A stretch of DNA of 64,000 nucleotides from Tolypothrix campylonemoides VB511288 (GCA_000828075.3 JXCB02000001.1:598532-662531), one strand, 5' to 3'. Shown: positions 43,034 to 52,020, numbered from the stretch's first letter. A program made the numbers and translations. The notes: generated by a model not told the origin, from the sequence alone.

Positions 43034-44637
43034 AACTTTGCTTTACAAACAACGTGGGGCTAACAACCAGTCAAGGTGATGTAGCCATCAATGCTGATAC
43101 TGCTCGAAGACTTTTTGAAGTCGATGGAAGCGGTGTCCTAGTAGGTGTGATTGCGGACAGCTTTAATAATCTAGATGGGGCAGCGTCCGATGTCGCCAAC
43201 GGTGACTTACCATCAGATATCCAAGTGCTGCAGGATTATCTTCTTGGTGATGGCAGCGATGAAGGTCGCGCTATGATGCAACTTATTCATGACGTTGCTC
43301 CTGGTGCTAAGTTTGCATTTCATACAGCATCTCCAGGTGACACACCTTACGAAAGCCAAGTTGAATATGCCAATGCCATCCTTAAACTGGCAGACGCGGG
43401 AGCCCGGATTATCATATCTGATGTGGTCTACCCATTCGAGCCTATGTTTCAGGATGGAATTATTGCTCAGACTATTGATAGTGTGGTGTCTAGACCAGGT
43501 TCCTCCGCTGTCTCCTATTTCGTCTCCGCTGGTAACGAAGGTCGTCTGTCTTATGAAAGCGCCTTCAATCCCAGTGGTATATTTGAACCCCTCTTGGAGG
43601 GCGAGTTCCATGATTTTGACCCAGAACCTGGAATAGATACGTTTCAGAGCATCACGATTCCCTCTGGTACTGCAATGTCGCTCTCTTTTCAATGGGACTC
43701 TCCATTCTCCTCTGTCAGTGGCGGTGCTGGCTCTCCCAACGATCTCGATATTTTCTTATATGACAGTTCTGGTACTAATATATTGGCTAGCAGCACTGAG
43801 TCTAACATCGGCCAAGATCCAGCAGAATTCTTTTTCTTCTTCAATGAAGGACCAACAAGCGAATTTAACCTGGCAATCTCAAAAAAAGGTGGTCCTGACG
43901 CTGGTTTGATGAAATATGTGGTAGCTGGAGGAGGCAGAGACTTTAAGATTAACGAGTTCGACGCTGCTAGCAGCACCATCTTTGGAAATCCTAATGCTAG
44001 CGGAGCTATGGCAGTTGGGGCGGCTTTCTATCTTGAAACTCCAGCATTTGGTGTAGATCCAGCCCGCTTGCGATTCTTCTCTTCAGCTGGAGGTACACCA
44101 ATTTTGTTTGATACAAATGGCAACCGCTTAGCAAGTCCTGAAGTTCGTGAGAAACCAGGGATTGTAGCCCCCGATGATGGAAATACTACTTTTTTTGGGG
44201 ACGACATTCCTGAAGATGCAGATGATTTTCCAAACTTCCCTGGAACGTCAGCAGCGGCTCCACATGCAGCGGCAGTAGCAGCTCTGTTACTTCAAGCCGA
44301 TCCGAGCCTATCCCCTGCCCAAATCTACAAAATCTTGCAAGAAACTGCCCTCGATATGGATGATCCAAGCACACCAGGATTTGACGTGGGATTTGACTTT
44401 GCAACTGGATACGGATTGATCCAAGCTGATCGCGCACTAAGTCTAGTCCAGGAATCTTTCCCCGAACCCCCTTTGGAGTTAGATATGCTCATTTTAGGTA
44501 GTAATATTGAACCTAGGCACGAAAGTTCATATTTACTTCCAGATTTCTCCTGCTATGAGTCAAATATATCAACATCTTGCCATCTAACTGATTTATTAAC
44601 ACATATGGAGATGTCAGAACTGAATCCTATCGTTTGA
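43030..44637 (+). CDS. Atypical S8/S53-like serine peptidase
   Basis: The 535-residue product has a subtilisin-like core: VGVIADSFNN (Asp43), the oxyanion-hole segment YFVSAGNEG and nucleophile PGTSAAAPHAAAVAALL (Ser407), followed by PSLSPAQIYKILQETA. The usual HGTHVAG histidine motif is missing; at its place is SDEGRAMMQLIHDVAPGA, so Glu78 may be the base as in sedolisins. There is no signal peptide or prodomain. About 55 C-terminal residues after the catalytic domain are unlike the family. Lying 350 bp after the lanthipeptide precursors, it could trim the leader or core, but it is flanked by transposase remnants and may have arrived independently. AGGAA precedes the ATG. Confidence 0.75.
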   Translation: MKLCFTNNVGLTTSQGDVAINADTARRLFEVDGSGVLVGVIADSFNNLDGAASDVANGDLPSDIQVLQDYLLGDGSDEGRAMMQLIHDVAPGAKFAFHTASPGDTPYESQVEYANAILKLADAGARIIISDVVYPFEPMFQDGIIAQTIDSVVSRPGSSAVSYFVSAGNEGRLSYESAFNPSGIFEPLLEGEFHDFDPEPGIDTFQSITIPSGTAMSLSFQWDSPFSSVSGGAGSPNDLDIFLYDSSGTNILASSTESNIGQDPAEFFFFFNEGPTSEFNLAISKKGGPDAGLMKYVVAGGGRDFKINEFDAASSTIFGNPNASGAMAVGAAFYLETPAFGVDPARLRFFSSAGGTPILFDTNGNRLASPEVREKPGIVAPDDGNTTFFGDDIPEDADDFPNFPGTSAAAPHAAAVAALLLQADPSLSPAQIYKILQETALDMDDPSTPGFDVGFDFATGYGLIQADRALSLVQESFPEPPLELDMLILGSNIEPRHESSYLLPDFSCYESNISTSCHLTDLLTHMEMSELNPIV

Positions 44638-44744
44638 CCGATTTTCCCCTCTTTCCAGGTTAGAACCTACATTCCGCCCTTGGAACTGTCATATGAGATA
44701 ATTTCCTAAAGATAGGGTGGCTTAGGATACAAACAAGGTGACAA

Positions 44745-44813
44745 ATGATAGATGGAGAGGGGATTGCGTTTCAAACTCTCAATCACTTAGGAATCATAGC
44801 AGGCATTATTACA
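44745..44813 (+). pseudogene. IS1634-type transposase N-terminal remnant
   Basis: An ATG-started frame encodes IAFQTLNHLGIIAGIITG, resembling the start of IS1634-family (DUF4277) transposases (typically QNLDHLGIIAGIVDEIG), then diverges into the end of the neighbouring gene. Only about 23 codons remain. Confidence 0.5.
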
Positions 44814-44859
44814 GGAAGGCTTCGTTGCGATCGCAGTTCTGGCATGAGTGAAGTCAAAT

Positions 44860-45663
44860 CTAATTGTTGCTTGATTGATTGCGCTGCGCGTTACGCCAGA
44901 CTTGAGGAGTCGTGCCAAAGCTGATGCGAAACTGGCGAAACAAACACCCTACATATTGATAGCCCACTGCTTCAGCAATCTGCTCGACTGACTGGTTGGT
45001 TTCCAGAAGCAACGAGCATGCCTTTGCCATCCGGTACTCCACAATCCATTGATGCACCGTCTTTCCCGTCTGGCGTCGCATTAGATCGGTTAAGTAAGCG
45101 GGCGCGTAACCAACTACCCGGGCTACGTCACTTAAGTTTATTGAGGAGTGATAATTGGCTTCGATAAAGTCGAAAACTTCCTGCAACTGAGGGCTAGCAG
45201 GAGAGGATGACTGGGGCTGTGCCGATACAGAAGTGTCAGCAGGAGGTGGTGCTATGACTTGTTGTGGTTGAGCAGCGTACCACTCGCGAATGGCTGCTTG
45301 TTTTTCCAGTCGGGTGGCGATCGCTCCCAATAATTCCTCTGCCGTAGTAGGCTTGGTAAGATAGTCATCGGCTCCCAGCTTCATGCCAGTACGAACTTCA
45401 CCCGTGGTACTCTTGGCAGTAAGAAAAATGAAGGGAATCATCGCTGTTGCCCGGTTTTGGCGTAACGAGCTAAGAACACCGTAACCATCTAGTTCTGGCA
45501 TCACAATATCGCAAAGTATCAAGTCAGGCGCGTGTTCTTGTGCTTTTTCGACGCCGACAAGACCGTTTTCTGCACTAATGACATCGAACCCTTCCGCCTC
45601 CAAGCATTCTAGAAAGATATTTCGGTTTTCTGCCTCATTTTCAATCACTAAAACTTTTGTCAT
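44860..45663 (-). CDS. Response regulator with AraC-type output domain
   Basis: The 267-residue product has a receiver domain (VLVIENEAENRNIF, LILCDIVMPELDGYG with the phosphoacceptor Asp, FLTAKS, YLTKP), a Pro/Ser/Ala-rich linker (about 135-160) and a C-terminal AraC/XylS double helix-turn-helix (INLSDVARVVGYAPAYLTDL, then SVEQIAEAVGYQYVGCLFRQ). It is therefore a phosphorylation-controlled DNA-binding regulator. The ATG at 45663 (MTKVLVIEN) with GAGGGA 6 bases upstream is preferred over a TTG at 45675. It starts 8 bp after the kinase gene stop, so the two form an operon and a cognate pair. Confidence 0.88.
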   Translation of the reverse strand: MTKVLVIENEAENRNIFLECLEAEGFDVISAENGLVGVEKAQEHAPDLILCDIVMPELDGYGVLSSLRQNRATAMIPFIFLTAKSTTGEVRTGMKLGADDYLTKPTTAEELLGAIATRLEKQAAIREWYAAQPQQVIAPPPADTSVSAQPQSSSPASPQLQEVFDFIEANYHSSINLSDVARVVGYAPAYLTDLMRRQTGKTVHQWIVEYRMAKACSLLLETNQSVEQIAEAVGYQYVGCLFRQFRISFGTTPQVWRNAQRNQSSNN

Positions 45664-45671
45664 GGTTTCCC

Positions 45672-46946
45672 TCAATCTTTAGTCATTGTTACTGATTGAC
45701 ATAATGGCAATGTGATTGTAAAAGTGGTACCAACGCCTACTTCACTCTCCACGAAAATTTGACCACGATGTATATCCACAAGCTTTTTGACAATTGCTAG
45801 CCCCAGTCCACTACCTGGTACATCACCAACATTCCCACCTCGATGAAATGGTTCAAACAAGAGTTGTTGGTCTGCTTTTGGAATACCAATTCCTTTATCT
45901 TTTATCTGGAAAATAACTTTTTCATCTTGGCAAGAAAGTACCAAATCAACCGTACTGCCCTTTGGAGAATACTTGAGCGCATTCGAGAGTAAATTCGTGA
46001 GAATTGGCTGCAGCAATTTTTTATCGATGCAAACTGCTTGACAATCGCCTTGACTGACAAAGGTAACTGTGTGCTGGCTACTTTGGCTCAAATTTATTTG
46101 AGCTAATATGTCATGGCAGAATTGAATCAAATTAAGCGGTTTTGGCTCAAACTTAAACTTTCCTGCTTGTGCTGTATCGATGATGAAAACTTCATCCATT
46201 AATTGACCGAGGTGTTCGACTGCTGTTTCAAGACGCTGGAAATACTGTAGTTTTTTCTCCTCACTCCAACTGTGACGATGACGTTTCAATAAGCTAGTGG
46301 AGAATGAAATCATGTTCAGCGAAGAGCGGAATTCATGACAAATCATGGAGACAAATCGCTCTTTGTGTTCACCTCGTTCTTCTTGTGCTAAATTCTGATG
46401 AACTTCTTTTTCTACTTGCAAACGGTTGGTGATGTCCCGAAAACTCCATACTGTACCGATGATTTGTTCACCAAGCCGCAAAGGTTGACAGTATCGCTCG
46501 AAAATCCGACCATCTTTCAATTCCAGAGTATCGTAGCCCTCAGCATCTGCTTGGCTATCTAGTTCCTGGATACGCCTGCAAAAGTTATCTGGATCTTTCA
46601 GTTGATTTTTATAAAAAGTCAGGTATTGATTATAGTTGCGTGACTTAACGATGAATTCTGGAATTTGCCACATTTGGACAAATTTCTGATTAAAACTAAC
46701 AATATGTCCCTTGGAGTTGACTGCAACAACAGCTTCTGCAGTGGATTCTAGAGTCGCCTGAAGTAAAGAAAGAGACTTTTCCAGTTCAGCCTCCGCTTGC
46801 AGACGCGCAACTTTCTCGCGGTATAGTTGTTCTGATACGTTACGTAATTTAGCAACAAGGTTTTGCGCTCTAGAGTCTAGAGCTTCATTACTCCTGTGTG
46901 AGGTTAATAAAGACAGCTTGTGGTTGTTGGTATCGCGAAGAAACAT
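45672..46946 (-). CDS. PAS-domain sensor histidine kinase
   Basis: The 424-residue cytosolic product has a coiled coil (about 28-62), a PAS domain (about 60-180, LQATLESTAEAVVAVNSKGHIV), a HisKA domain with FVSMICHEFRSSLNM (His204) and an HATPase domain with NLLSNALKYSPKG, KDKGIGIPKADQ and GSGLGLAIVKKL. No membrane segment is seen. It is followed directly by its likely partner, the AraC-type response regulator. The copy C element lies about 460-580 bp upstream. The signal is unknown. Confidence 0.88.
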   Translation of the reverse strand: MFLRDTNNHKLSLLTSHRSNEALDSRAQNLVAKLRNVSEQLYREKVARLQAEAELEKSLSLLQATLESTAEAVVAVNSKGHIVSFNQKFVQMWQIPEFIVKSRNYNQYLTFYKNQLKDPDNFCRRIQELDSQADAEGYDTLELKDGRIFERYCQPLRLGEQIIGTVWSFRDITNRLQVEKEVHQNLAQEERGEHKERFVSMICHEFRSSLNMISFSTSLLKRHRHSWSEEKKLQYFQRLETAVEHLGQLMDEVFIIDTAQAGKFKFEPKPLNLIQFCHDILAQINLSQSSQHTVTFVSQGDCQAVCIDKKLLQPILTNLLSNALKYSPKGSTVDLVLSCQDEKVIFQIKDKGIGIPKADQQLLFEPFHRGGNVGDVPGSGLGLAIVKKLVDIHRGQIFVESEVGVGTTFTITLPLCQSVTMTKD

Positions 46947-47404
46947 ACTTCCTACTGTTGTATTTCACATAGATAACGGTAATTTTTGCTGGAAAGCTCT
47001 GACTTTCCTCAATCTTAAGTGGTTTTTGTACTCATAGATACAGCTAAGCTTCAGAGCTTACGCACCCTTGACGGCATTTCAGGGATTTCAGACGTTGCAA
47101 ATCCCTTTAACACCAATTTGAAAAAAGAATCCGACAGATATACACTCCCAAACCCTCGTTATCTTAGGCTTTCTTAATGCCGTACCTTATGAATGAGCGT
47201 TCTTAGTGAATTGGTATAACCTCCCTCAAGAAGGCAGGCTTGGTGTAAGTCCTGTGTTTGATAGTTTTCTAGTGGTTTAATAAAAGTTGTAGTCATTCCT
47301 GTTAGGAATAACCAACAAAACTGTATGCTGCATCAACGAATTTTTCTATAAAAGCATTTTTCTGAAATTGAAGAACTTGGTTTTTATAGAAAGAACTTCT
47401 CAAC
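46947..47404. other. Gene-free region upstream of the PAS kinase
   Basis: AT-rich sequence holding the kinase promoter. I see no open frame with a recognisable product. It leads into copy C of the intergenic element. Confidence 0.5.
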
Positions 47405-47522
47405 CAGTTCATGAATTTCATTATAAAGTTTCAACCAGGAAAAAATCTCTGAAAAACGTCTTGATTCTCAGCGCAACGAATAGATAAACTTCCATTGACT
47501 AAAGTTGACCAGATAAGTAAAT
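47405..47522 (+). other. Copy C of the three-copy intergenic element
   Basis: TCTCTGAAAAACGTCTTGA (47446-47464) and GAATAGATAAACTTCC followed by GACTAAAGTT match copies A and B; the downstream part (AGTTGACCAGATAAGTAAAT) is also similar to copy B. It abuts the 3' end of the NarL-type regulator gene. Confidence 0.6.
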
Positions 47523-47538
47523 CTTCTTATAACTTTCG

Positions 47539-48204
47539 TCATGGTTTATCCTGACTCTCATCCCAAATTATAGAAGTTGCATAAATTGCAAGTTGTGCTC
47601 GGTTCTTCAAATTCAAGCGGTTAAATAGATTGGTAACGTAAGACTTCACCGTGCCTTCCGAAATAAAAAGCTGCTGAGCAATCTCGCGATTGGTAGCACC
47701 TGTGCCAATTAAGCGCAACACATCTCGCTCCCTGGCAGTTAACTCAGCCAGAACAGTTGGGGTAGATTCGCGATGCTTAGAGGTTGAACTGGAAGATTGA
47801 GTTATCAACTTTTCCATTAGTCCGGGGGCTAGCTGCGTATAACCACGATGGACAAACCGAATTGACTCTGCCAATTCTTCAGATGGCATATCTTTGAGCA
47901 AATAGCCCTTCGCACCAGCCTGTATCGACTGAGCAATGTATTCATCATCATCAAAGGTACTCAGAACAATGACTTTAACTTTTGGAAAGCGCTGAGTGAT
48001 GATGCGTGTGGCATCTTTGCCATCCATGACTGGCATCCGCATATCCATCAGTACCACATCTGGTTGCAGTGCCTCTACTTGCTGGATTGCAGCTTCTCCA
48101 TTGTCAGCCGTACCTACAACTTGCAAATCTGGCTCTAAGCTCAGCATGACTTTGATACCGTTGCGGATAAGACTTTGGTCATCTACCAGTAACAAACGAA
48201 TCAT
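47539..48204 (-). CDS. NarL/FixJ-family response regulator
   Basis: The 221-residue product has a receiver domain (IRLLLVDDQSLIRNGIKVML, VVLMDMRMPVMDG with the phosphoacceptor Asp, VLSTFDDDEY, YLLKDM) and a LuxR-type helix-turn-helix (LTARERDVLRLIGTGATNRE, then ISEGTVKSYVTNLFNRL). The ATG at 48204 (MIRLLLVDD) is the family start; an upstream extension to 48303 is not supported. The natural partner kinases are of HisKA_3 type; the intact one is encoded at 50129-51853, with the RMD1-like gene between them, and a degenerate one is at 37132-38139. Confidence 0.88.
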   Translation of the reverse strand: MIRLLLVDDQSLIRNGIKVMLSLEPDLQVVGTADNGEAAIQQVEALQPDVVLMDMRMPVMDGKDATRIITQRFPKVKVIVLSTFDDDEYIAQSIQAGAKGYLLKDMPSEELAESIRFVHRGYTQLAPGLMEKLITQSSSSTSKHRESTPTVLAELTARERDVLRLIGTGATNREIAQQLFISEGTVKSYVTNLFNRLNLKNRAQLAIYATSIIWDESQDKP

Positions 48205-48609
48205 AAAAATGCACCTTTTTTGTAGGCAATAGCTCAAGGGATACGTTGTAAAAAGCGGACGGGATAGGGTTGGGTGTTCAACCAACTCATAGCAGTGAGT
48301 CACTATCTTAGTAAGCTTTATCTCTATTAATACTCTCAGTTGAGCTTCTGCACTACGAACAACCGCAATTTTCAGACCACAGGTATAGCAATTCTCTTCA
48401 TCGAATCAGTAGGAGTAAGTAGGTATGCAAACTGACGGGGTGACAGGAAGGCTACAATGCTGACTGAATAAGCGCCATAGCGCGTAGACCTTTCTGAAAA
48501 TGAGGCAGCTTATGGGGTTTCAGGCTGTGCATGGCGGCAGTGTCTTCGCTACTTTTACCCCAGATTGGTAGTCAAAGCCAGCAATTGTTTAGGCTTTCCA
48601 AGTTTAGCG
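48205..48609. other. Gene-free region between the NarL-type regulator and the RMD1 gene
   Basis: Roughly 400 bp without a convincing gene, RNA or repeat; it must contain the regulator promoter. Confidence 0.5.
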
Positions 48610-49410
48610 TTAGCCTTTGAAAAGGATGTCGTAAAGTGATAGCAAAATCTCCACCACAATCAGAATCACCACATACCACTCTACTCGCTGGCTACTGCTA
48701 TGCTGCATGAACTCCAGCACTGTTTGTGCTGTTTGGGAAATGAGCTCTAGTTTGCGTTCCAAGGCATTGTGACGCTCACGGATTTCGTATTCATCTTCCA
48801 AGCGCAGATATAAGTTTTCTAGGTGTGGGGATTCCCACAGCAGATCCGGCTTATCGATGATCTCTACTCGACCGACAATCTTATGTTGAACTAACAATGT
48901 AGTGCCGAGTTGACGCAGTAATTCCCGACTCTGGCGTCTACTCCTGTTTTCAGAAAGGAGACTAGCTGCAAACGGTTCAATTTGATCAAATACAGTAGCT
49001 AGGCTAGTTTCATAATGAGACAGCACAACACTCTTAGCGAGAATATCAGCCACTATCTGCAAACGTTCTACACTAAAATCATGCAGTAAAATTGTTCCTT
49101 CCTTAACTTTCTCACTCTGTGCAAGGTTGAGCTGAACTTCTACCTCTTCTGTTTCCGGGTCAGCAAAAGAGTCACTAACTTGAGAGGATAGTTTAGTCAA
49201 GAAAGCTACCTTTTCTACAGGCTCAAGGTTAAACAGGACAACTGCACCATAGTCCAGCAGTACCGCACAGCCGTGTTCACCTACTGTAACCATTACTGGC
49301 ATAGCCGCCAAGCAAACGTAATTCTCCAATCTTTGTACGTTAATCTTCTTACCAAGGAATAGGGCTTGCGCTCTAAAGCTATCTCTGTCATTAAAAAGGA
49401 GTTTTTGCAT
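48610..49410 (-). CDS. RMD1/DUF155-family membrane protein
   Basis: The 266-residue product matches the RMD1 (DUF155) family. It has an N-terminal alpha/beta part (AMPVMVTVGEHGCAVLLDYGAVVLFNL), a central helical part (DILAKSVVLSHYETSLATVFD) and LLWESPHLENLYLRLEDEYEIRERHNALERKLELI. A single C-terminal membrane helix follows (WYVVILIVVEILLSLYDILF). Yeast relatives act at mitochondrial membranes in meiotic division and translation; the bacterial role is unknown. The start has AAGG close upstream. It lies between a response regulator and its probable kinase, without obvious functional link. Confidence 0.82.
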   Translation of the reverse strand: MQKLLFNDRDSFRAQALFLGKKINVQRLENYVCLAAMPVMVTVGEHGCAVLLDYGAVVLFNLEPVEKVAFLTKLSSQVSDSFADPETEEVEVQLNLAQSEKVKEGTILLHDFSVERLQIVADILAKSVVLSHYETSLATVFDQIEPFAASLLSENRSRRQSRELLRQLGTTLLVQHKIVGRVEIIDKPDLLWESPHLENLYLRLEDEYEIRERHNALERKLELISQTAQTVLEFMQHSSSQRVEWYVVILIVVEILLSLYDILFKG

Positions 49411-49644
49411 TGTCGCCTTGTGCTATATTCTGCCTGTTAATCTGTGGGGGTAGCGATAGCAATTGATCCGGCGTTGTTAGAAATCACTACAATCTCAGCT
49501 TACCAAGAAACGGATTAATGAATCTTTTTTGTTCGCCGAGATTACTACATCCTCATTTTGATAGTAATAGCCAAGAAATTGGTATCGCTATGATTGTCTG
49601 TAATTAAACTAATCATAAAAATGTTTTGGTCACGCCACTGCCTG

Positions 49645-49938
49645 TCAATAGCAAATGTAAGTTGTTTCCCTTTTTTTTAGTTTGTACGTTTTTACTAATT
49701 TTTTCATAATCGCAAACCAAAGTAATTTTATGCTTAATTTTGATAAGAGTAAGAATTGTTGAATGCTACGTCGCCTACTTTCAAACTTGATGGGTTGTGG
49801 AAATACCGTTGCTAACTTTTCAATCGTGACTTGTTTGTGAAATTGTAACAGTATTATGAGGATTTGCAGCATCGTATACTGGGTTGGTGTCAGTAAATTT
49901 TGGAAACAGTTTTGGTAAAATTCTGGCAGTGTTTTCAT
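49645..49938 (-). pseudogene. IS4-family transposase N-terminal fragment
   Basis: The 97 residues MKTLPEFYQNCFQNLLTPTQ, FPQPIKFESRRRSIQQFLLL and LSIKLLWFAIMKKLVKTY correspond to the N-terminus of cyanobacterial IS4-type transposases. The frame stops at TYICY, just before where the first catalytic Asp would be expected (usually IAIDRTQW). The remaining transposase is not found nearby. The flanks 49411-49644 and 49939-50128 are AT-rich and gene-free. Confidence 0.75.
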
Positions 49939-50128
49939 GTTTATAGGCTTTGTTGAGAATACTTGACCTATCTTTTCTTACCATAATTTGGTTTCTTCTT
50001 TATCCAATAAGAGTTTTGGCGTGCTTGTCACTCCTTCAGCTATGCAAATTAAATGACACACATAATCCTCTCAAAGACTTATTGAGCAAGGCGAGAGTGT
50101 AAAATTCATTTTGCCCAGGTACTTATGA

Positions 50129-51853
50129 TCAGGACAAACTTTTGTTCCGGCTCCATAAATACATCCGCTGTTGAAATTCAACAGCCACCTGAGCATCGGG
50201 AATTTTTTTTGCTATCTTTTCTACCAGTTCTAGTTGGGAAATCCCAGGTGAAGACTTGAGCGTTTCCTTCATCAGGAACGAGGCGAACGGTCCGACCAAA
50301 TCTGTTAGTTGTTGCTTACAATGGCGCAGAAAACTCTCATCAATAATTTGGTAGCTCGATTGCGAGAGATGTCCCTTAGTAGTTCCCACTTGCCTGAGGG
50401 TTGTGTTAAACACAAGCGTTACCCGCTCTTCAAACTCAGTTTGTTGAGCGGGAGGGATGTGAGACAACAGCCGCGCAACGAGTTCTTTGCAGCTAAGCAC
50501 CTGTTGCGTCACTTGTTGAAGTAGAGATGAGGCGAGCGGACCAATATAGTCCGCCAAAATTTGTTCCAACCATGAGGATTGCTCGTAACAAAGAACCAAG
50601 CCTCCTGTTGATTGTGTGCCGGTTAAAGCCAAAATATCAGCAGCAATATTGTCTAGTGACTGCTTTTGCTGAAACGGCAGTTCAACCCTAAACTGACGGC
50701 TCTTTCTTGGTTCTGTTTCAACATGGAAGTGACTGCTCAATGCTTGTCGAAATTCAGCAGCCACCTGAGGATCGGGAATTTTTGCTGCTATGTTTTCTAC
50801 TAGTTCTTGTTGGGAAATTCCAGGCGAAGACTTGAGCGTTTCTTTCATCAGGAACGGAGCGAACGGTCCCACCAAATCCATCAGTTGTTGCTCGCATTGG
50901 CGCAGAAAGCTCTCATCAATAATTTGATAGCTTGAGTTTGATAAATAATGTTCCCTATTGGTTTCCAGTTGGTTGGGAGGAGGGTTTAACTTTGAGGATT
51001 GTTCGTCGTAACAACGAACTAAGGTTGCTGTTGGTGGTGCAGCGGTCAAGACAGAGACATTATTATTATGGGCAACGTTATTATGAGCAACGTTATTATG
51101 GGCAACGTTATTATGGGCAACGTTATTATGAGCAACGTTATTATTAGCAACCTTGATTGGCGATTTCTCTAGTGTCGCTTCTTGCTGGATTGGCAGTTCA
51201 ACCTTAACCTGACAGCCCTTTCCTGGCTCTGATTCGATGTGGAACTGACCGCTTAATGCTGCCACCCGTTCTGCCATCCCTTTAAGTCCGAATCCCTTTG
51301 GCAAGGCATTCCGTCTAAACCCTTTGCCATTGTCCGCGACTATAAGTTGCACCGCGCTTGGAATGGTTTTGATCTGAATTTTCACTGCTGTTGCTGCTGC
51401 GTGCTTGCAGATGTTGTTCAGAGCTTCTTGCACAATTCGGTAGACCGTGGTACTAACCTCTTGAGGCAGGGCAGTAGACAGGTTTATGCAGGTCGAGATT
51501 GATAAGCCAGTGACTTGCTGAAAATCTTCTACTAAAGATTCAATCAATTGTTCTAGAGGCTTGTCGGCATTCTCCGTTGCTCGTAACAAACAAACAGACT
51601 GCCGTACTTCCTTAATAGCATTGGCACCAAGCCGTTGAGCCTGCGTCAGAAACGATTTAGCGGCTTCGGGGTCGAGCCTCCAAAGCTTGAGAGCAGTTTG
51701 CAACTGAATATTGAGCGCTGTTAGCGTTTGTCCCAGTGAATCATGCAAATCGCGAGCGATACGTTGGCGCTCTTTAGCTCTAGCGATGTCCTCAATTTGA
51801 ACTGCACACTGGTGTAGTTGCTCATAGACTGATGAGAGTTCTTCCCAACTCAT
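50129..51853 (-). CDS. NarL-type sensor histidine kinase with repeated C-terminal domain
   Basis: The 574-residue product begins with a HisKA_3 domain (RIARDLHDSLGQTLTALNIQ, His37) and HATPase domain (EALNNICKHAAATAVKI, ADNGKGF, GFGLKGMAERVA). An (NNVAH)5 tract follows (about 245-270), then a helical module IIDESFLRQCEQQLMDLVGP to KIPDPQVAAEF, a diverged second copy (SWLEQILADYIGPLASSLLQ) and a third copy almost identical to the first. A segment resembling the HATPase end (HVETEPRKSRQFRVELPFQQ) is repeated after the first copy. The ATG at 51853, with GAGGGA upstream, is preferred over a TTG at 51871. It probably phosphorylates the NarL-type regulator at 47539-48204. Confidence 0.85.
   Translation of the reverse strand: MSWEELSSVYEQLHQCAVQIEDIARAKERQRIARDLHDSLGQTLTALNIQLQTALKLWRLDPEAAKSFLTQAQRLGANAIKEVRQSVCLLRATENADKPLEQLIESLVEDFQQVTGLSISTCINLSTALPQEVSTTVYRIVQEALNNICKHAAATAVKIQIKTIPSAVQLIVADNGKGFRRNALPKGFGLKGMAERVAALSGQFHIESEPGKGCQVKVELPIQQEATLEKSPIKVANNNVAHNNVAHNNVAHNNVAHNNVAHNNNVSVLTAAPPTATLVRCYDEQSSKLNPPPNQLETNREHYLSNSSYQIIDESFLRQCEQQLMDLVGPFAPFLMKETLKSSPGISQQELVENIAAKIPDPQVAAEFRQALSSHFHVETEPRKSRQFRVELPFQQKQSLDNIAADILALTGTQSTGGLVLCYEQSSWLEQILADYIGPLASSLLQQVTQQVLSCKELVARLLSHIPPAQQTEFEERVTLVFNTTLRQVGTTKGHLSQSSYQIIDESFLRHCKQQLTDLVGPFASFLMKETLKSSPGISQLELVEKIAKKIPDAQVAVEFQQRMYLWSRNKSLS
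51063..51152. repeat. 15-bp tandem repeat coding for (NNVAH)n
   Basis: Five good copies and one degenerate copy of the unit TTATTATGGGCAACG (plus strand; some units have TTATTATGAGCAACG) lie in the kinase gene. The unit length is a multiple of three, so copy-number change would alter linker length without a frameshift. Confidence 0.92.
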
Positions 51854-51908
51854 GCGATCGCTCCCTCGCAATTGAAACTGCGGTACCTACAATCATGCCA
51901 TGCAGCAA

Positions 51909-52020
51909 CTAGTAGTCTGTCAATTTTAGTTTAAAGGATTAATTTTTTCTATGTATTGCCTTTGCAAAAGGCTCAAAGAATCGGGAGCATCCCTGTTGAA
52001 TTTCCTTGACAGTCTACTAG
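51909..52020. mobile_element. MITE-like 112-bp element
   Basis: CTAGTAGTCTGTCAA (51909-51923) and TTGACAGTCTACTAG (52006-52020) are inverted repeats with one mismatch, flanking about 80 bp with no coding capacity. TA dinucleotides sit near both outer ends, as expected for IS630/Tc1-type MITEs. The interior contains GGGAGCATCCC, also present in the ends of the ISKra4-like remnant. Confidence 0.55.

Noticed and set aside
51063-51152. Possible CRISPR-like array
   Set aside because: The 15-bp units are contiguous with no spacers and lie in frame inside a kinase gene.
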